Origin: JASHUC01 sp963849095
GTDB taxonomy: Bacteria; Pseudomonadota; Gammaproteobacteria; Steroidobacterales; Steroidobacteraceae
Length of the DNA: 64,000 nucleotides
Reading direction: 5' to 3'
Assembly: GCA_963849095.1 (NCBI GenBank)
Contig: CAWKGA010000001.1
Coordinates: forward strand, 124,001-188,000
Shown one piece after another: positions 60,590 to 64,000 of this stretch; the stretch's first letter is position 1, and every line of letters begins with the position of its first letter. The notes under the pieces were generated by a model that was given only the letters and a program-made list of their open reading frames with translations, had not been told where the DNA came from and did no database searches. A program made the position numbers and the translations under genes.

Positions 60590-61981
60590 CTATCCCCGGG
60601 CCTCGAGCGCCTTCAGCCGCAGCACCTCGCGTCCGAAGGGCTTCAGGCCGAGCCAGGCGATGACGAGCGCGAGCGGATGGGAGATCGCCGTGGGCCAGAA
60701 GAGGCCCCAGCGGATCAGCGCCTCGTCGCGCAGGACGTAGTCCGTGATCACGGCGTTGACCAGGGGCGCGAAGGCCACGCCGAAAACGCTGTAGATGAAG
60801 AGGTAGAGCGCGGTCACCTTGCCGCGCAGCTCGGCGGGCGTGACGATCTGTAGCGCCGCGTTCTGCGCGGCGCCCCCCATGGCGAGGGTGAAGGAGGCGA
60901 GCGTGCCGACTCCCCAGGCGAGCCAGGGCGTCGGCATCAGCACGCTCACGATCCCCGGCAGGGCGGCGAGCAGGGCGATGATGTACACGCGCATCGCGGA
61001 GTCGTCCTTCCGGCGGCGCGAGAAGTGCTCCGCCAGGACGACGCTCACGAGCAGGCCGAGCGGCATCACGGCGAGCTGCGCGACGGCCTGAAGTCCCGCG
61101 AGTCGGGCGGGGCCCCATCCGAACGTGCGCTGGTAGAAGATCGGACCCCACTGGATGGCGCCCACGGCGAACGAGCCGGCGAGCAGCGCTCCGAACAGGG
61201 GCGCGAAGACGCTCCAGTGAAGCGCCATGTACCGGATCGCCACGATGTAGTCCCGGAGCCAGGCGATGAGGCCCGAGCCGGTCAAACCCGTGCTGCCCGC
61301 GAGCGGGCCCAGCTGATTGCGGATGGTCCGGCGAGCCGGCTCGGGCACAGTTGCGAGGATCAGTACCGAGATCGCGAGACTCGGCAAGCCGATCAGGATG
61401 AAGATCACCTGCCAGCCGTGGATGACCCCGAACGGCGCGTGAATGGGCTTCATGCCGAGGAAGACGTGCAGCAGCCAGGCGCTGAGGAGCAGCGCGAGGC
61501 CCGGACCGATCACGGAGCCGAGCTGCAGCAGCGCGATGCCGCGGGGCATCTTCTCCCGCGGAAACAAGTCGCCGACGATTGCAAAGGAGGTCGGGCCGTT
61601 CACCCCCTCGCCGGCGCCGACGAGGAAGCGGGCGAGGAACAGCTGCGTGAAGTTCTGCGCGATGCCGCAAACCGCCGTGCCGATGTTCCACGTCGCAAGT
61701 CCGAGCGCGAGAATCCAGCGGCGGCTGTAACGGTCGACGAAGTACGCGATGGGCAGGCCGACGATCGTGTAGAACAAGGCGAAGGAGGCGCCGAGCAGCA
61801 GGCTCAAGCTCGTGTCGGAGATGTCGAGGTCGGCCTTGATGCGGGCCGCGAGGTACGGAACGATCGAGATGTCGAGCTGATTCGAGGTGAGGCAGAGGAT
61901 GAGGACGAAGAGGGTGTAGTAGGCGACTCGAGCGCTCGGCCAGGGCGTCGCGACGCCTCCATCCGCGGCGGGGTCCGTCAC
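60590..61981 (-). CDS. Major facilitator superfamily transporter
   Basis: 463 residues with about 12 predicted membrane helices. After the second helix is the MFS loop signature DRYSRRW, and the second half repeats the pattern near LLVSVVLAEHFSRRRKDD. Similarity of helices 1-4 (LLLGASFALFYTIVGLPIAY) is to the ACS/hexuronate or Spinster-like MFS groups that move organic anions or lipids; substrate unknown. The GTG start overlaps the arfB stop by four bases, implying read-through from arfB. Confidence 0.88.
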   Translation of the reverse strand: MTDPAADGGVATPWPSARVAYYTLFVLILCLTSNQLDISIVPYLAARIKADLDISDTSLSLLLGASFALFYTIVGLPIAYFVDRYSRRWILALGLATWNIGTAVCGIAQNFTQLFLARFLVGAGEGVNGPTSFAIVGDLFPREKMPRGIALLQLGSVIGPGLALLLSAWLLHVFLGMKPIHAPFGVIHGWQVIFILIGLPSLAISVLILATVPEPARRTIRNQLGPLAGSTGLTGSGLIAWLRDYIVAIRYMALHWSVFAPLFGALLAGSFAVGAIQWGPIFYQRTFGWGPARLAGLQAVAQLAVMPLGLLVSVVLAEHFSRRRKDDSAMRVYIIALLAALPGIVSVLMPTPWLAWGVGTLASFTLAMGGAAQNAALQIVTPAELRGKVTALYLFIYSVFGVAFAPLVNAVITDYVLRDEALIRWGLFWPTAISHPLALVIAWLGLKPFGREVLRLKALEARG

Positions 61982-62409
61982 GCCTCGCCTTCCCAGCGCA
62001 CGCGCCCGCGCAGCTGCTTGCTGCGGCCGTCGCGAGTCTTGCCCTCGAGGCGCTTCCTCTTCGAGGCCCGCGTGGGCCGCGTAGGCTTGCGAGGCCGAGG
62101 CTCCGCGAGCGCGCGCCGCACGAGCTCGCTTAAGCGCTCGAGCGCCTCGGCCCGGTTCCGCTCCTGCGTGCGATGGTTGCGCGCGATGATGAGAATGGCG
62201 CCCTCGGCGGTGAGCCGGCGGCCCGCGAGCGTGCGCAACCGGTGCTTCACCCGCTCGTCGAGCGCGGCGGTCGCCTCGAGATCGAACCGCAGCTGCGCCG
62301 CCGAGGAGACCTTGTTCACGTTCTGGCCGCCGGGGCCGGACGAGCGCACGAACGAGAGCGAGATGTCGCTGTCCGGAATCACGACGCTCGGCGCGACGGC
62401 AATGGGCAT
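61978..62409 (-). CDS. arfB: Alternative ribosome-rescue aminoacyl-tRNA hydrolase ArfB
   Basis: 143 residues. The catalytic GGQ (residues 27-29) lies in FVRSSGPGGQNVNKVSSA. The C-terminal about 45 residues are a Lys/Arg-rich tail that inserts into the mRNA channel of stalled ribosomes. It hydrolyses peptidyl-tRNA on ribosomes lacking a stop codon and is codon-independent. It lies between the YdcH-like gene (17 bases upstream) and the overlapping MFS gene. Confidence 0.95.
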   Translation of the reverse strand: MPIAVAPSVVIPDSDISLSFVRSSGPGGQNVNKVSSAAQLRFDLEATAALDERVKHRLRTLAGRRLTAEGAILIIARNHRTQERNRAEALERLSELVRRALAEPRPRKPTRPTRASKRKRLEGKTRDGRSKQLRGRVRWEGEA

Positions 62410-62426
62410 TGGCGTGCGGGGACCCG

Positions 62427-62651
62427 CTACGCGTTGAGGTCCGGAATCAGCTCACTCTCCAGCCGAGTGATCTGGTCCTTGAGCATGAGCTTGCGCTTCT
62501 TCAGGCGCTTGAGCTGAAGCTCGTCGGCATGGATGTCGAGAGTGAGCCGATCGATGATCTCGTCGAGATCGCGATGCTCGATGCGCAGCTGGCGCAACTT
62601 CTCCACGTTACGAAACAGCTCACGGTCGACATTGTCTTCGATGTCCGCCAT
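62427..62651 (-). CDS. YdcH family protein (DUF465)
   Basis: 74 residues, almost entirely a charged coiled-coil: LFRNVEKLRQLRIEHRDLDE and LKRLKKRKLMLKDQITRLES. The K-K-R-K-L-x-L-K-D signature near the end is diagnostic for DUF465. Small proteins of this family are very common in proteobacteria, function unknown. It starts the short run YdcH-arfB-MFS. Confidence 0.9.
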   Translation of the reverse strand: MADIEDNVDRELFRNVEKLRQLRIEHRDLDEIIDRLTLDIHADELQLKRLKKRKLMLKDQITRLESELIPDLNA

Positions 62652-62755
62652 AGCCGGAAAGATAAGCGGCCCGCGGCCAGATCGCGGGCATCATACCCCC
62701 ATCCCGTCCGTTACGCGCCCGATCCGGCTGCGTGGGGATGCGGTCCTCCCGACGC

Positions 62756-64000
62756 TCAGCGCCCCCCGCGGCGGCCGGAATGACCGCGATGCGGCGCGGC
62801 GCCTCTCCCGCCGCCGCCGCCGCCGGGCCTGCGCCCTCGGCCGGGTCTCCCGCCCGATCTGCCGCCCGGGCCGCCGCCGCTCCCGGACTCGCCGTGCGAG
62901 GCTCGGCTCGGCGTCACCGGTTCGCTCAGCAGCTCGGGGGCGATCGCGGCGGCCGGAATCTTGTGGCCCAGGTAGTGCTCGATATCCGGCAGCGAGATCG
63001 CGAATTCCTCGCACGCGAAGCTGATGGCATCCCCCTCGGCGCCTGCGCGGGCCGTGCGGCCGATGCGGTGCACGTAATCGGCGGGATCCTGCGGCAGATC
63101 GAAATTGAAGACGTGACTCACATCCGGGATGTGCAGCCCCCGGGAAGCCACGTCCGTGCCGATCAGCACGGCGAGATCACCGTTGTGAAAGTCCCGCAGG
63201 AACTTGAGGCGCTTGGGCTGTGGGACGTCCCCGGAAATGGCCTGAGCGTGAAAGCCGTTCGCGCGCAGCACGTGCTCCAGGCGCTCGGCGTTGCGCTTGG
63301 TGTTGGTGAATACCAGGGTGCGCTTGGCCTCGCTCTGCCGAAGCAGCCCAATCAAGAGCGGGATTTTCTCCTCCGTCGCGGGGTAGTAGATCACCTGGCG
63401 AACCTGGTCAACCGTGCGCTTGTCGGGCTCGATGCGGACCAGCTCCGGATTCGCCATGTGCTCGTAGGCGAGCTCGAGGACGCGGTAGGAGAGCGTCGCG
63501 GAGAAGAGCATCGACAGGCGCCGCTCCGGGGGAGGCAGGCGCCGCAGGATGTAGCGGATGTCGGCGATGAAGCCGAGATCGAACATGCGATCGGCCTCGT
63601 CGAGGACGAGCACCTGCGCGTGCCGCATGTCGAACACATGCTGTTTGAAGTAATCGATGATGCGGCCCGGTGTGCCGATCAGCACATCGGCCCCCTCGCC
63701 GAGCTCGCGGCGCTGCTTGTCGTAGTCGGTGCCTCCGAAGACGAGCCTGAGCTTGAGGCCCATGTGGCGGCCGAGGAGCTCCGCGTCACGGTGGATCTGG
63801 ACGGCGAGCTCGCGGGTGGGTGCCACGACGAGCGCGCGAATCGAAGAGTGGGACCGGCCGTGGCCTGCCGGCCGGGTGGAGAGGGCGTGGTACAGCGCGA
63901 TGAGGAACGCCGCCGTCTTGCCCGTGCCGGTCTGAGCCTGGCCCGCAACGTCGCGGCCGGCCAGCGCGATCGGCAGAGTCTCGGCCTGGATGGGCGTGCA
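62756..64000 (-). CDS. rhlB: ATP-dependent RNA helicase RhlB-like, partial (5' end beyond window)
   Basis: Only the part from CTPIQAETLPIALAGRD to the C-terminus (about 414 residues) is in the window. Motifs: Q motif remnant, AQTGTGKT, APTRELA, VLDEADRM, SATL, TDVASRGLHIP and HRIGRTARAG. The KQHVFDMRHAQ region, the ISFACEEFAISLPDIEHYLG tail and HKIP match RhlB more than RhlE. The C-terminal tail is Gly/Arg-rich (RGG-like, about 50 residues) and probably binds RNA. In E. coli RhlB feeds RNA to the RNase E degradosome. Short of the N-terminal about 20-30 residues. Confidence 0.93.
   Translation of the reverse strand, partial: CTPIQAETLPIALAGRDVAGQAQTGTGKTAAFLIALYHALSTRPAGHGRSHSSIRALVVAPTRELAVQIHRDAELLGRHMGLKLRLVFGGTDYDKQRRELGEGADVLIGTPGRIIDYFKQHVFDMRHAQVLVLDEADRMFDLGFIADIRYILRRLPPPERRLSMLFSATLSYRVLELAYEHMANPELVRIEPDKRTVDQVRQVIYYPATEEKIPLLIGLLRQSEAKRTLVFTNTKRNAERLEHVLRANGFHAQAISGDVPQPKRLKFLRDFHNGDLAVLIGTDVASRGLHIPDVSHVFNFDLPQDPADYVHRIGRTARAGAEGDAISFACEEFAISLPDIEHYLGHKIPAAAIAPELLSEPVTPSRASHGESGSGGGPGGRSGGRPGRGRRPGGGGGGRGAAPHRGHSGRRGGR

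Noticed and set aside
1..64000. CRISPR arrays, tRNA or rRNA genes, riboswitches
   Set aside because: No regularly spaced repeats, no cloverleaf-like or rRNA-like sequence and no recognisable riboswitch core were seen by eye.

Overview
The window is about 64 kb of gene-dense, very high-GC bacterial chromosome with no rRNA, tRNA, CRISPR array, integrase or transposase that I can see. The gene set points to a gammaproteobacterium: a PlsB-type glycerol-3-phosphate acyltransferase of the E. coli length, an RhlB-like DEAD-box helicase, TtcA, GreB, ArfB and the PrkA-YeaH-SpoVR trio. The DUF6152-type gene and the CadC-like regulator with a TPR tail fit the Steroidobacteraceae/Nevskiales/Xanthomonadales side of the class; that placement is inference.

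Layout. 1-2861: lipoprotein (partial) and a two-gene compatible-solute-type ABC transporter. 3098-8356: a four-gene minus-strand chemosensory-like module (REC-like/TonB-C protein, membrane CheA-like kinase, CheY-like regulator, CheX phosphatase). 9049-13590: prkA-yeaH-spoVR. 13680-16935: EF-G paralog, then two secreted proteins on the minus strand. 17041-27834: a glycogen/alpha-glucan cluster (glgP, glgC, GH57, SAM methyltransferase, DUF707 protein, malQ, LEA-type lipoprotein, convergent glgA) with no glgB. 28310-36083: M32 carboxypeptidase, then a tightly packed run (ttcA, phosphatase-ADP-ribosylglycohydrolase fusion, metallopeptidase, ATP-grasp ligase, CpcT-like lipoprotein, NUDIX, small unknown protein). 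36117-37411: two-gene operon of unknown function. 37674-39758: UvrD/Rep-family helicase. 40033-47180: a more heterogeneous, accessory-looking block (CadC/TPR regulator, DUF6152 protein, unknown secreted protein, secreted VOC protein, lipoprotein methyltransferase, archaeal-type ATPase with a DUF234-like end) rich in dispersed repeats. 47336-53765: RRM protein, speA, rhodanese, GST, homospermidine synthase, greB. 53868-64000: small conserved-looking protein, L,D-transpeptidase, an orphan contractile tail-sheath protein directly before plsB, GST, MFS transporter, arfB, YdcH-like protein and the C-terminal part of rhlB.

The most unusual structure is a family of long palindromes (2907-3049, 39789-39901, 53118-53228). 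Their arms differ between copies but are almost perfectly self-complementary. The loops share a GC-rich core and the outer flanks are shared too. A palindrome-less version of the outer part lies at 44525-44615 and supplies the last codons of a methyltransferase gene. A second, unrelated 103-bp repeat occurs at 44409-44511 and 47756-47858.

Functional themes. Glucan storage is encoded with a GH57 enzyme plus a methyltransferase and a DUF707 protein in the middle of the cluster. Polyamine synthesis is represented by SpeA and homospermidine synthase. A possible ADP-ribose or nucleotide stress operon surrounds a DraG-like domain whose C-terminal metal-binding motif is degraded. A lone phage-type sheath gene lies next to a phospholipid-synthesis gene. 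All identifications are from reading the translations; no database search was run.
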